Source: Ralstonia sp. SET104 (GTDB lineage Bacteria; Pseudomonadota; Gammaproteobacteria; Burkholderiales; Burkholderiaceae). Taken from it: a stretch of DNA of 64,000 nt. The stretch lies in contig NZ_BHVX01000016.1 of NCBI RefSeq assembly GCF_003851545.1, positions 43,424 through 107,423 of the forward strand, written 5' to 3'. Positions 18,106-27,321 of the stretch are shown here, one piece after another (position 1 is the stretch's first letter; the number at the start of each line of letters is the position of its first letter). The notes beneath the pieces were generated by a model. The model saw only the letters and a program-made list of their open reading frames with translations, was not told where the DNA came from and ran no database searches. The translations under genes were made by a program, and so were the position numbers.

Positions 18106-19314
18106 TCAATGGGCAACCGACGTGGCTGCCGGTTCGTCTGCCTCTACCGGCGCATGCCGGCCACCGCTGCGCCACAGCACCACCGCCACCACATGGCAGG
18201 CCGCTGCTGCCCAGCCGAGCATGCCCGGTCCACCATGGGCCAGTGCCAGCGCACCCACGCTCGACCCTAGCGCAATCCCCGCATACACCGCAGACGCATG
18301 CAGCGACAGCGTGATCGGCGACACATCGGGCGCGAGGCGGATCAACCGTGTTGCCTGCGCCGGGCCAAAGCCCCAGCCCGCCATGCCCCACAGCACGACC
18401 GCCCCGATGGCGATGGCACCCGCCACCGCGCCCGAGGTTGTCCGATGAAGCACCTGGGCTGACAGTGACAGCACCGAGAACGCCAGCACGATCCCCGCGC
18501 TGCTCACGGCCAGCACGCGCGCCACGCCCGCACGGTCAGTCATGCGTCCGCCCAGACCGGTGCCCAGCGCCGCAAAGCTGCCGACCAGGAACAGCACGAT
18601 GCCAACGTGCTGCGGTGCAAAGCCGAGTCCTTGTACAAAGAACGGCGCGACGTACGTGTAGAACGTGAAGCCGCCTGCCGCCCACAACGCGGACACGGCC
18701 AGTGCGCCCGGCATGCCGGGCCGGCGGGCGACGCTCAGGCGCTGCGCCAGCGTGGTCACACTGTGCGGCAGCGCGCGCGGCAGGCCGAAGGCCAGACCCG
18801 CTGTGGCCAGCGCCGACAACACCCCGCACGCCACGAACGTCGAGCGCCAGTCGCCCTGCGCCGCGATCCACGCGCCCAGCGGCACGCCGAGCGCTACCGC
18901 CACCGTGCCGCCGCCCGTGATGATGGCAAGCGCCGTGCCGCTGCGTGCAGGCGGCGCCAGCGAGGTTGCCACCGCATTGGCCGTCGGCAGGAACACGCCG
19001 GCGGCGAGTGCCAGCAGCACGCGCGCCGCCATCAACTGGCCGAAACCGTGCGCGCTGGCGGCCACCAGATTGCCGCACGCAAAGATGGCCAACGCCCCAA
19101 TCAGCACGCGGCGCCGGTCAACGTTGCCAAGCAGCGCCGCCATTACGGGCGACCCCACGGCGTACGTGACAGCAAACACAGTGACGAGCTGCCCTGCTGC
19201 CGGCACGCTCACGCCCAGGTCTGCGGCCAGCACCGGCAGCAGGCCGGCGATCATGAAGCCTTCCGTGCCGATGGCGAACGCGCCCAGGCACAACCACCAC
19301 AGCGATGCCGGCAT
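18106..19314 (-). CDS. MFS transporter, drug/sugar-efflux (DHA1) type
   Basis: A 402-residue protein with 12 predicted hydrophobic segments. The N-terminal helix ALGTEGFMIAGLLPVLAADLGVS and the A-motif-like loop GNVDRRRVLIGALAIFACGN after helix 2 are typical of AraJ/PbuE-type efflux permeases. The ATG at 19314 has a GGAG ribosome site; a TTG two codons upstream is less likely. The substrate is not predictable. It is 72 bp downstream of the GST gene on the same strand. Confidence 0.85.
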   Translation of the reverse strand: MPASLWWLCLGAFAIGTEGFMIAGLLPVLAADLGVSVPAAGQLVTVFAVTYAVGSPVMAALLGNVDRRRVLIGALAIFACGNLVAASAHGFGQLMAARVLLALAAGVFLPTANAVATSLAPPARSGTALAIITGGGTVAVALGVPLGAWIAAQGDWRSTFVACGVLSALATAGLAFGLPRALPHSVTTLAQRLSVARRPGMPGALAVSALWAAGGFTFYTYVAPFFVQGLGFAPQHVGIVLFLVGSFAALGTGLGGRMTDRAGVARVLAVSSAGIVLAFSVLSLSAQVLHRTTSGAVAGAIAIGAVVLWGMAGWGFGPAQATRLIRLAPDVSPITLSLHASAVYAGIALGSSVGALALAHGGPGMLGWAAAACHVVAVVLWRSGGRHAPVEADEPAATSVAH

Positions 19315-19386
19315 GGTCAACTCCTGTCAGAAGAGGACGGCGGGAATAATGAAAATGCGGGGGCGGAGCGTGTGGCCCCGCGTGGC

Positions 19387-20094
19387 TCAACGTGCGGTGG
19401 CGCTGGCGGTTTGGCCAAATAGCACGCGGCGCTCGTCGTCGGAGATGTCTTCACGGCGGCGCGAGTAGGCGCGTTCGACGCCCGCATAAGCGCGCTCGGT
19501 GGCCGGGCGTGCGCCAACGGCCTCGAACCAGCGCTGCAGGTTCGGAAAATCATCGAGGTTCTGGCCGTGCCCGGCGTGCGGCACGATCCACGGGTAGGCT
19601 GCGATGTCGGCGATGGTGTAATCGTTGCCCGCAATGTAGGCGCGATCGGCCAGGCGGCGGTCGAGCACGCCGTAGAGGCGGTTGGTCTCTTTGGTGTAGC
19701 GGTCGATGGCGTAGGGCACGCGCTCGGGCGCATACACGTTGAAGTGGCCGATCTGCCCGGCCATCGGGCCCAGGCCGCCCACCTGCCAGAACAGCCACTT
19801 GAGCACTTCCATGCGGCCGTGCAGGTTGGCGGGCATCAGTTGGCCGGACTTTTCGGCCAGGTAGAGCAGCATGGCGCCCGACTCGAACAGCACCACGGGT
19901 TCCGTGCCGTCAGCCGGGTTGTGGTCGACCATGGCCGGGATTTTATTGTTGGGCGAGATGGCGAGGAATTCGGGCCTGAACTGCGCCCCCCGGCTGATAT
20001 CGACGGGGATGACGCGGTGCGGCAGGCCGGTTTCGGCAAAGAACAGCGCCATCTTCAAGCCGTTGGGCGTGGCGCAGTAGTAGAGGTCGATCAT
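19387..20094 (-). CDS. Glutathione S-transferase, YfcG/YghU (Nu-class) type
   Basis: A 235-residue protein with an N-terminal thioredoxin-like GST domain (MIDLYYCATPNGLKMALFFAETGL, then NNKIPAMVDH and LFESGAMLLYLAEKSG) and an all-helical C-terminal domain (NDYTIADIAAYPWI). The TPNG motif is shared with the disulfide-bond oxidoreductases YfcG and YghU, which use two glutathiones rather than a Tyr or Ser. The start at 20094 follows a GAGGG site; longer in-frame starts would run into the LtrA gene. Confidence 0.87.
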   Translation of the reverse strand: MIDLYYCATPNGLKMALFFAETGLPHRVIPVDISRGAQFRPEFLAISPNNKIPAMVDHNPADGTEPVVLFESGAMLLYLAEKSGQLMPANLHGRMEVLKWLFWQVGGLGPMAGQIGHFNVYAPERVPYAIDRYTKETNRLYGVLDRRLADRAYIAGNDYTIADIAAYPWIVPHAGHGQNLDDFPNLQRWFEAVGARPATERAYAGVERAYSRRREDISDDERRVLFGQTASATAR

Positions 20095-20204
20095 GGTGGG
20101 GCCCTCGTGTTCTGTCATGTTGGATGACAGCGTAGGCGTGCGAGTGGCCTTTTGTAATCGCCAGAATCGGGAAATTTCAGGTAGCCACTTCAGGTGCCCG
20201 CGGT

Positions 20205-21407
20205 TCAGCGCCCGTGCGCCTGCGCAGGCTCGGGCAGTTCGCACGAGCGCGCATAGCCTTCCCACGCGGCGGTGCCGCACAGCACCAGCGTCGCGAGCGC
20301 GGAGACGGCCAGCGCCGGCAGCCCGCCTGCCACCAGCCCAGTCACGCCAAGCACAATCAGCCCCACCACATGCGCCGGCCGCACCCGCCCGAAAATCGCC
20401 CACTTGAACAGCAGGTTGCCGAGCAGGTAGAGCCCCGCGCTGCCCAGCACCGCCAAGGCCGCACCCGCGTGTGCATGGCCCACGGGGTGCGCCAGCACAA
20501 ACTCATCGGCCACCGCCCCGACGATGATGCCCGCCACCAGCACGACGTGAATGTAGGTATAGGCCAGCCGCGCGAGGCGCCCAGGGTCTGCCGAGTGCGA
20601 TATGGTGTGTGCGCCGCGCTCGGCGATGGTGTCGAAATACAGCCACCACATCGCCAGGCTGCCGATAAACGACGTCGCCATCGCTGCGATGTTGGCGGCG
20701 CTCCAGTCCAGCCCGGCAAACGTCGAGCCCGTCACCGTAACGGACTCGCCCAGCGCGATGAGGATGAACAGCGAGCAGCGCTCGGCCATGTGGCCGCCTT
20801 CCACTTTCCAGTCGTTGGTGGTCGAGCGGCCCAGGCCGGGCGTGTAGAAGCCCATCGAGGGCCCAAGCCATTCGATGGCCAACGCGATGATCCAGCAGAC
20901 CCAGCGCACGGAATCGTCCATCAGCCCGCCAGTCAGCCACAGCACGGCCGAGATGCCGAGCCACGCACCGATGCGCTGGAAGTTGCGCCGCATGCTGACG
21001 GATTCGCCGCGCACGGCCCACAGGAAGAACACCGTGCGCCCGAACTGCATGAACACATAGGCCAGCGCAAACGCCAGCCCGCGCGAGCCAAACGCCTGAG
21101 GCAGCGACGCCGATAGCAGCAGCCCCGCCGTCATCATCACCAGCATCAGGACGCGGATGGCGAGCTTTTCCGGGTCAAGCCAGTTGGTGACCCACGACGT
21201 GAAGATCCACACCCACCACACCGCCAGCATCAGCAGCAGTGCCTGCGCGCCGCCCTCCAGCGTGAAATTGCCAATCAACAGGTGCGAGAGCTGCGTCACC
21301 GCAAACACAAACACCAGATCGAAGAGCAGCTCGATGTTGGTAACGCGGTGGTGGCCGTGGGCGCCACCCGACGAAACAGGGGCGGGGCGCAGGTAGCTGC
21401 GGGGCAT
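20205..21407 (-). CDS. Low temperature requirement protein A (LtrA) family membrane protein
   Basis: A 400-residue protein with about eleven hydrophobic segments. The opening VTNIELLFDLVFVFAVTQLSHLL is the signature of LtrA proteins, and the conserved EGGHMAERCSLFILIALGESVTVTG lies near the middle. The family was named for a Listeria gene needed at low temperature; its molecular function is not known. It is the first of the three minus-strand genes running to the MFS transporter. Confidence 0.85.
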   Translation of the reverse strand: MPRSYLRPAPVSSGGAHGHHRVTNIELLFDLVFVFAVTQLSHLLIGNFTLEGGAQALLLMLAVWWVWIFTSWVTNWLDPEKLAIRVLMLVMMTAGLLLSASLPQAFGSRGLAFALAYVFMQFGRTVFFLWAVRGESVSMRRNFQRIGAWLGISAVLWLTGGLMDDSVRWVCWIIALAIEWLGPSMGFYTPGLGRSTTNDWKVEGGHMAERCSLFILIALGESVTVTGSTFAGLDWSAANIAAMATSFIGSLAMWWLYFDTIAERGAHTISHSADPGRLARLAYTYIHVVLVAGIIVGAVADEFVLAHPVGHAHAGAALAVLGSAGLYLLGNLLFKWAIFGRVRPAHVVGLIVLGVTGLVAGGLPALAVSALATLVLCGTAAWEGYARSCELPEPAQAHGR

Positions 21408-21434
21408 CGGGGGTCCTGGGTGCGGCTTAACGGA

Positions 21435-22082
21435 TCAGGCCGACTGCATGCCGAGCGTGAGCGTGCCAGCGCCCACCATCACCGCGCCGCCCGTGTAGCC
21501 GAAGCGGCGCTGCGCGGCCACGCTGGTCAGGCGCTTGGCGAGCAGCTTGGCGGCCAGTGCATACATCGATGCATTGATGGAGGCCAGGATGACGAACGTT
21601 GGCAGCAGGATCACGCTCTGCGAGAGGAAGGTCTGGTCGGCCGACATGAACTGCGGCACGAAGGCGACGAAGAAGACGATGCTCTTGGGGTTCAGGGCCG
21701 TGACCGTCCAGGCCGACAGGAAGCGGCGGCCAGCGGACTTTTGCTTCACGGGGATCGTGGCTTCGGGCGTGCCCGGCTGTATGTCACCCTGCAGGCGGCG
21801 GGCGCTGAGGATGGACTTGATGCCCAGATAAACGAGGTACGAGCCGCCGATGAGCTTCAGGGCCGTAAAGGCGGTGGCGGACGCCGCGAGCAGGGCGCCT
21901 GCACCGGCCAGCGAAACCGCCATCGCCGTTGTGTCACCGGCCGCCACGCCTGCGACCGTGCTCCACGCCGAGCGGCCACGGTTGGCCAGCGAATCACCGA
22001 TCACCAGCAGGATGGTGGGGCCGGGAATGAGCAGGATGATGCTGCTGGCGCCGATGAAGGCCAGCCAGGTGTGGAGGGTCAT
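21435..22082 (-). CDS. LysE/RhtB family amino-acid exporter
   Basis: A 215-residue protein with six hydrophobic segments and the family features: LAFIGASSIILLIPGPTILLVIGDSLANRGR at the N-terminus, GSYLVYLGIKSIL, and a C-terminal RLTSVAAQRRFGYTGGAVMVGAGTLTL. Members export amino acids or homoserine lactones. It stands alone between the LtrA gene, 27 bp downstream, and the DMT transporter gene upstream. Confidence 0.88.
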   Translation of the reverse strand: MTLHTWLAFIGASSIILLIPGPTILLVIGDSLANRGRSAWSTVAGVAAGDTTAMAVSLAGAGALLAASATAFTALKLIGGSYLVYLGIKSILSARRLQGDIQPGTPEATIPVKQKSAGRRFLSAWTVTALNPKSIVFFVAFVPQFMSADQTFLSQSVILLPTFVILASINASMYALAAKLLAKRLTSVAAQRRFGYTGGAVMVGAGTLTLGMQSA

Positions 22083-22199
22083 GGTGGGCTCGTTTTTTGT
22101 TGGATGGGCTGACAGTTATCCACGAAAATTTTTGGGCGTCAAACGGCGGACTTTGAGGTTTTGCTGGGTTTGGCAAGGATGGATCACAACCAAGAAAAA

Positions 22200-23180
22200 C
22201 TAAACATGCCGCCGTGCAGCCAGCCCAACCCCACCCACTAACAACAGTGCAGCCACCACCTCAAGCCCATGAGGCAACCGGCCCTCATAAACAAATCCAT
22301 AAAGCAACGCAAACAGCGTCTCAAACACAATCAACTGCCCCGACAGCGTCAAAGGCAGCTTGCGGCTGGCCGCATTCCAGAGGCTATTGCCCAGCACAGA
22401 TGCCCCCAGCGCCACGCCTGCATTCACCAACCAAAACCTCCCCCAAACCGATGCAGGCTGCGCGGAGGCAGTTGCCATCCCCGGCACAACAAACGCTGGC
22501 ACGGCCAGTGCCAATGACAATGCCCCCGTGGCAATTCCAGTCAACAACGACCACTCCCGGCTTGTGAACTGCGGGTGGGTGCGCAAGTACCGCGCATTGC
22601 ACACCGCATACACCGTCCAGCATGCCAGTGCGCCCGCTGCCATAAGCAGACCGATAAGGTAGGCACTGCCGCCTGCGTGCGAATGCATGTCTGGCGCATC
22701 CAGGTAAATGCACACCACGCCCGCCACGGCCATCAACAACGGCAGTGCCAATCGGCGCAGGGGCAAGCTGCCGCGCTCTGCCGCACCGGCCAGCGTGACC
22801 GTGACCGGCAGCAGCCCGACGATAAGCGACACGGGCGCCACGCCCGCGCGCTGTACGCCACCGGCCACGCACAGGTAATAGAGAAGGTTGCCCGGCAGCG
22901 ATAACAGCAGCAGCGTCGCCCAATCCCGCCGCGTGGTCTTGCGCCACAGCGCACGCCACACCGGCATCGCCATCATCAGCGAGAGCACGCCATACAGCAC
23001 ATACCGCGCCGCTGAGAGCGCCAGCGGCGAGAACTGCGGCAGCATCTTCGGTGCCACAAAGATGACGCCCCACAGCGCACCAGCGGCCACGCCGTAGCCC
23101 AGGCCCATGAGGTGATCGCGTTGCGTGTTGTGCTGCGTATGCGCGAGGTGTGTTGCGGTGGAGGTATCGCTGACAGCCAT
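22200..23180 (-). CDS. DMT-superfamily (EamA-like) permease
   Basis: A 326-residue protein with about ten hydrophobic segments in two EamA-like halves (GLGYGVAAGALWGVIFVAPKMLP early, GASVLGNSLWNAASRKLPLTLSGQLIVFETLFALLYGF late). The substrate is unknown; relatives export amino acids and metabolites. The start at 23180 gives a 25-residue polar leader before the first helix; an internal Met just before GLGYG is also possible. It follows an AraC regulator on the same strand, 115 bp away. Confidence 0.8.
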   Translation of the reverse strand: MAVSDTSTATHLAHTQHNTQRDHLMGLGYGVAAGALWGVIFVAPKMLPQFSPLALSAARYVLYGVLSLMMAMPVWRALWRKTTRRDWATLLLLSLPGNLLYYLCVAGGVQRAGVAPVSLIVGLLPVTVTLAGAAERGSLPLRRLALPLLMAVAGVVCIYLDAPDMHSHAGGSAYLIGLLMAAGALACWTVYAVCNARYLRTHPQFTSREWSLLTGIATGALSLALAVPAFVVPGMATASAQPASVWGRFWLVNAGVALGASVLGNSLWNAASRKLPLTLSGQLIVFETLFALLYGFVYEGRLPHGLEVVAALLLVGGVGLAARRHV

Positions 23181-23295
23181 GGAGCGCCTGGTCCGGAAGA
23201 TCAATCGAACCGGCACTCTGCGCGGGTGAGCGCAGCGCGTCTTGGTGAAGACGGCTGCGCTTTGGCAAAAACGGAAATGACGTGGGACGTGGCGC

Positions 23296-24030
23296 TTAGC
23301 GCCGGACGGCGGCGGGCGTGATGCCGTGTGCGGCCTTGAGGTGGCGTGTGAGGGCGCTTTGGTCGTAGTAGCCGGTGCGCGCGGCAATTTCGGCAATGGG
23401 CAGGGCGGTGGTCTCAAGCAGCGTCAGCGCATGACGCAGCCGCACCCCGGCCAAGTGCGCGTGCAGCGTGGTGCCGTATGCGGCGCGGAAGAGCGTGGCG
23501 AGGCGACGTGCGCTCACGCCCGCTTCTGCGGCAAGCGCATCGATGGTGAGCGGTTCGGCATAGCGGTGTTCGATGGCGTGCCATGTCCGTTCGGCGCGCG
23601 TATCGGGGCGCGTATCGGGGCGGGCGTGAATCTGCGTGGAATGGTTGGCCGGATGCGCGGCCAGCGTCGCCAGCGCCAGCGACGACCACGCATTCGCCAG
23701 CATAGCATCGACGATGGGCGCGTCCTGCAGCCAGGCGGTCAGCGCACGCAGGCCGGGTGTGAGCGGGAAGAACACGCGGTCGGCCAAGCCGCCCAGGCTG
23801 GGGGCCTCCACGGTTTGCCCAGGAATGTCGAACACGATGAAGCGGTTGGCGCCGGTGGCTTCAAACGCATGCGTGGCACCGGCGGGAATGAGCGCGGCGT
23901 GGTGCGTATCGACGCGGCCGCCGCGGCCGTCCACGTCCATCTCCAGGATGCCGCGGGCGGGCATCACAACCTGCATGAAGTCGTGCGAGTGCGATGGCGC
24001 GGCGAGGCCGTAAGTGCGGAAGTCCAGCAT
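23296..24030 (-). CDS. AraC-family transcriptional regulator with cupin sensor domain
   Basis: A 244-residue protein. The N-terminal half is cupin-like (HSHDFMQVVMPARGILEMDVDGRGGRVDTHHAALIPAGATHAFE) and would bind a small ligand. The C-terminal half is an AraC DNA-binding domain (IDALAAEAGVSARRLATLFRAAYG and IAEIAARTGYYDQSALTRHLKAAHGITPA). It lies upstream of the DMT permease gene on the same strand, a common arrangement for a regulator of an exporter. The start at 24030 is chosen because upstream codons add 18 residues with no homology. Confidence 0.85.
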   Translation of the reverse strand: MLDFRTYGLAAPSHSHDFMQVVMPARGILEMDVDGRGGRVDTHHAALIPAGATHAFEATGANRFIVFDIPGQTVEAPSLGGLADRVFFPLTPGLRALTAWLQDAPIVDAMLANAWSSLALATLAAHPANHSTQIHARPDTRPDTRAERTWHAIEHRYAEPLTIDALAAEAGVSARRLATLFRAAYGTTLHAHLAGVRLRHALTLLETTALPIAEIAARTGYYDQSALTRHLKAAHGITPAAVRR

Positions 24031-24215
24031 GATCGGTCGAGGATAGCACCGCGCCGGGAGAACGACATTAGGGCGAAAGGGCAAAAAAATGCCCGGCTAC
24101 AGGTGCATCCCGTGCCGGGGTCGGAACTTTCACGGACGAGGATCCGTGAGAAGAGGAACGCGCGCATGATGCACAGCCGGCATGTCACCTGAATGACAGC
24201 GGCGCACGCTGGCGC

Positions 24216-24572
24216 TCATTCCTCCTTGATCGTCACTTTGTCCGGATAGAACGCGAGATAACTGCCGACTTCCCGCGCAACGGGCTTGGGGCTTTCGTAG
24301 GTCCAGACGGCGTTTTCGGCGCGCACGTTGTCGGCCACGATGGTGTAGTACGACGCATCGCCCTTGTAAGGGCAATGGGTGTGATGCTGCGTGCGCTCCA
24401 GGTGGTTCATCTGCACGTCGTCGCGCGGGATGTACTGCACCGGCGGGTACGACGCCTCGCGCAGCGTGCGCGCCATGCGCGTGTCGGCGATGGTGAAACC
24501 GTTGAAGGTGACCGTCACCCTGTGCGGATTCGCCTCGACGGTGATGGGGTGATTCGGATCGATATCGGGCAT
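24216..24572 (-). CDS. DUF427 domain-containing protein
   Basis: A 118-residue protein covering a single DUF427 domain: ITVEANPHRVTVTFNGFTIADTRMARTLREASYPPVQYIPRDDVQM, then HTHCPYKGDASYYTI and WTYESPKPVAREVGSYLAFYPDKV. These small beta-barrel proteins are widespread and of unknown function. It lies 75 bp after the amtB start region's opposite end, on the same strand as amtB. Confidence 0.85.
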   Translation of the reverse strand: MPDIDPNHPITVEANPHRVTVTFNGFTIADTRMARTLREASYPPVQYIPRDDVQMNHLERTQHHTHCPYKGDASYYTIVADNVRAENAVWTYESPKPVAREVGSYLAFYPDKVTIKEE

Positions 24573-24647
24573 GCGGCACTCCTGCAGTTGGGCGAAGGCA
24601 TGCTCTTCACTGTAGCAAGCGCCGCGCTCGGTGCCCAATCGACAGAC

Positions 24648-25850
24648 TTACCAGTGCGTTTCTGATTCAGGCGTGGACGAGATGCGGTGGATGGCCAGGT
24701 CGGCACCCATGAACTCCGCTTCGCGGTCCAGCCGCAAGCCGACGAATTTGCGCAACGCGCCATACACCACCGTGCCACCGATGAGCGCGATGACGATGCC
24801 GCCGGCCGTGCCTGCCACCTGCGCCCAGAACGACACGCCGCCCAGGCCGCCCAGCGCCTTCAGGCCGAAGATGCCGGCCGCGATGCCGCCCCATGCGCCG
24901 CACAGCCCGTGCAGCGGCCACACGCCAAGCACGTCGTCGATGCGCCAGACGTTTTGTACGCGCGTGAACATCCACACGAACAGCACGCCCGCAATACCAC
25001 CGACAGCCAGCGCGCCCAGCGGGTGCATCACGTCGGAGCCGGCGCACACGGCCACCAGGCCGGCGAGCGGGCCGTTGTACGAAAAGCCTGGGTCGTTCTT
25101 GCCCATCCACCAGGCCGTGAGCGTGCCGCCCACCATGGCCATCAGCGAATTGATGGCAACCAGGCCGCTCATCTTGTCCAGCGTCTGCGCGCTCATCACG
25201 TTAAAGCCGAACCAGCCCACCGCCAGCACCCAGGCACCGGCCGCCAGAAACGGGATGTTTGACGGCGGGTGCGCGGCGATGCGGCCGTCGTCCTTATAGC
25301 GGCCGTGGCGCGCGCCCAGCAGCAACACGGCCGGCAACGCAATCCAGCCGCCCACCGCGTGCACGACCACCGAGCCCGCAAAGTCGTGGAACTCCGCGCC
25401 TGTCATGGCCTGCAGCCAGTGCTGGATGCCGAAGTGCTCGTTCCAGGCAATGCCTTCAAAGAACGGGTAGACCAAGCCGACCAGCACGAAGGTCGCCGCC
25501 AGTTGCGGCTCAAAGCGCGAGCGCTCGGCGATGCCACCCGAGATGATGGCCGGGATGGCCGCCGCGAAGGTCAACAAGAAGAAGAACTTCACCAGCTCGT
25601 AGCCGTTCTGCTGCGCAAGCACGTCGGCGCCGCTAAAGAAGTTGACGCCGTATGCCACCGAATAGCCGATGAAAAAGTACGCGATGGTCGATACGGCAAA
25701 GTCGACCAGAATCTTGACCAGCGCATTGACCTGGTTCTTCTTGCGGACGGTGCCCAGCTCAAGGAACGCGAAGCCGGCATGCATGGCCAGCACCATGATC
25801 GCGCCTAGCAGGATGAAGAGCGCGTCGCCCCCGGTTTTGATGGAGTTCAT
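24648..25850 (-). CDS. amtB: Ammonium transporter (Amt family)
   Basis: A 400-residue protein with eleven transmembrane helices expected. The twin histidines of the conduction pore are present as His164 (DFAGSVVVHAVGG) and His314 (GVWPLHGLCGAWGG), with the conserved Asp156 and the aromatic gates around residues 100-215. It conducts NH4+/NH3 across the inner membrane. Unlike E. coli AmtB it starts directly at the first helix without a cleavable signal. No glnK (PII) gene is adjacent, although amtB is usually coupled to one. Confidence 0.93.
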   Translation of the reverse strand: MNSIKTGGDALFILLGAIMVLAMHAGFAFLELGTVRKKNQVNALVKILVDFAVSTIAYFFIGYSVAYGVNFFSGADVLAQQNGYELVKFFFLLTFAAAIPAIISGGIAERSRFEPQLAATFVLVGLVYPFFEGIAWNEHFGIQHWLQAMTGAEFHDFAGSVVVHAVGGWIALPAVLLLGARHGRYKDDGRIAAHPPSNIPFLAAGAWVLAVGWFGFNVMSAQTLDKMSGLVAINSLMAMVGGTLTAWWMGKNDPGFSYNGPLAGLVAVCAGSDVMHPLGALAVGGIAGVLFVWMFTRVQNVWRIDDVLGVWPLHGLCGAWGGIAAGIFGLKALGGLGGVSFWAQVAGTAGGIVIALIGGTVVYGALRKFVGLRLDREAEFMGADLAIHRISSTPESETHW

Positions 25851-26138
25851 TGCGGTTGTCGTGCGGGTTGAGGGTCAGCGCCATCCGGGTGCAACGTGTG
25901 CCCACAAATGACGCAAAAGACGCCGACAGATGCAATTCCTGTTCCAACTGTGTGCAAAAAGGTGATATGGCGCACCATGGCCGTGCGCGCGGGATCATTG
26001 CCGGGCGGCGCGTGCGACGCGGCCCGAAATCGGTGCGTGATTGCCTGAATTTGGTGCGTCCGGCGCGGCGTATGCGCCGTGATGGTGCGTGCAGGTGGGT
26101 GCCGGTGCGTCCGGGTGCGTACCGGTGGTTACGCAAGG
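25851..26138. other. G-rich intergenic region with GGTGCGT-type degenerate repeats
   Basis: The 288 bp between amtB and the unknown secreted protein hold no credible gene. From about 26031 to 26130 the motif GGTGCGT and close variants occur at least six times in a G/T-biased stretch. This could serve as a binding platform or be simple-sequence drift. Confidence 0.5.
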
Positions 26139-27164
26139 CTAGGGTTTGGCACCCGACACACTGAGCGACGTCGCCACGGTGTTCCACAGCGGTTCATACC
26201 GCAGGCGCACGGCGCTGGCCTGCTCGGGCGAGGTGGCGGGAGATTGCATGTGGAGCATCAGCAGTGCGCCGTCAGTCGGCACCATGAACACGCTGCCGAC
26301 CAGTGTGTTGCCCGTGGCCCGCGACATATGCGGGCCGGGCGATTCGCCAATGTAGCTGGCCCACACGCCGGGGCGTCCGTCGAACGATTGCGTGCCCCAG
26401 TCGAGCAGCCTGCAGGGGCCCGCTACGGCTTGCTTGATGGCATCGCGCATCCAGCGGGGCTCGCGGCTGTCGGGCAGGGTTTCGGGGTCGCCTTCGGTGG
26501 GGCGCACGATCAGTTCGATGCGCGACAGGCCCGAGCCGCCCTGGTTGGCCCACGCGCCGATCGCCACCCGCGCCGGGTCGGGCTTGCGCGGCGCGGTGGG
26601 CGGCACGCGCTCCCACGAGAGCGGCAGCCGCAGCCCGAGGCTCGCGCCGCGTGCGTTCGGCCAGTCAGACAGCGTCACGGCCTGGGTAAAGCGGCTGCCC
26701 AGCTCATCGGCGGGGCGGTCATCGTAGACCACCGCCAGCAACGTCTGCAGCGTGGCGCGGTCTTGGCTGCCTTGCGCGCGTTCGGCCACGCGCTCGGCCA
26801 GGGAATGCGCGGTCTGGGCCGTCTGGGTGGCGGTCGTCACGCTGGGCTGGTGGATATCGAGCGCGCGCTCGATCAGCAATTGGCGCTCATCGTCGGCCAG
26901 CGGAATGCCCGCGATCAGGCGGCGCGTACGGGCCAGCGCTTGCGGATAGGTGTTGTCGAATTGCGTGCGGGCGCGAATCAGCTCTTCGCGCTGAGAGGGA
27001 AAGCGCTGGATGGCGCGGTCGAGCGCCTGCGTTTGCACCGTCAGGAAACCAAGCACGCTGATCAGCCCCGGGATGGCGCCGGGCGTGTAGTCCCACGCCA
27101 GCGCGTGGCCAGACCACGCCAGCATGGCGATCAGACACCTGCGCATCGTGGCGCGGCTTGGCAT
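26139..27164 (-). CDS. Secreted protein of unknown function
   Basis: A 341-residue protein with an N-terminal signal sequence (MRRCLIAMLAWSGHALAWDY, preceded by six residues). I do not recognise a family. The N-terminal third is helical and charged, with many Arg/Gln/Glu (DRAIQRFPSQREELIRARTQFDNTYPQALARTRRL), possibly a helical bundle. The C-terminal half looks like a beta-rich domain with LSRIELIVRPTEGDPETLP and GPHMSRATGNTLVGSVFMVPTDGALLMLHMQSP. The ATG at 27164 has a GAGGGGG ribosome site; a GTG three codons upstream is less likely. Confidence 0.6.
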   Translation of the reverse strand: MPSRATMRRCLIAMLAWSGHALAWDYTPGAIPGLISVLGFLTVQTQALDRAIQRFPSQREELIRARTQFDNTYPQALARTRRLIAGIPLADDERQLLIERALDIHQPSVTTATQTAQTAHSLAERVAERAQGSQDRATLQTLLAVVYDDRPADELGSRFTQAVTLSDWPNARGASLGLRLPLSWERVPPTAPRKPDPARVAIGAWANQGGSGLSRIELIVRPTEGDPETLPDSREPRWMRDAIKQAVAGPCRLLDWGTQSFDGRPGVWASYIGESPGPHMSRATGNTLVGSVFMVPTDGALLMLHMQSPATSPEQASAVRLRYEPLWNTVATSLSVSGAKP

Positions 27165-27321
27165 ATGGAGCACCCCCTCTGGCCGGACCCGTTCGGACCC
27201 GTTTCTGGCCGAAACTTGACTCTAACGAGTTGTATCGACTGAGTGCAAGCCGGGGGTTGCACCGAGATCGGGCAGCCCTGTCGCGCAGTATTTGCGCAAA
27301 TCTGCCGGGCGGCAGAGGCGC

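Noticed and set aside
20095..20403. Extended N-terminus of the glutathione S-transferase
   Set aside because: The extra frame overlaps the LtrA gene and is Ala/Arg/Gly-rich; the MIDLYYCATPNG start has a ribosome site.
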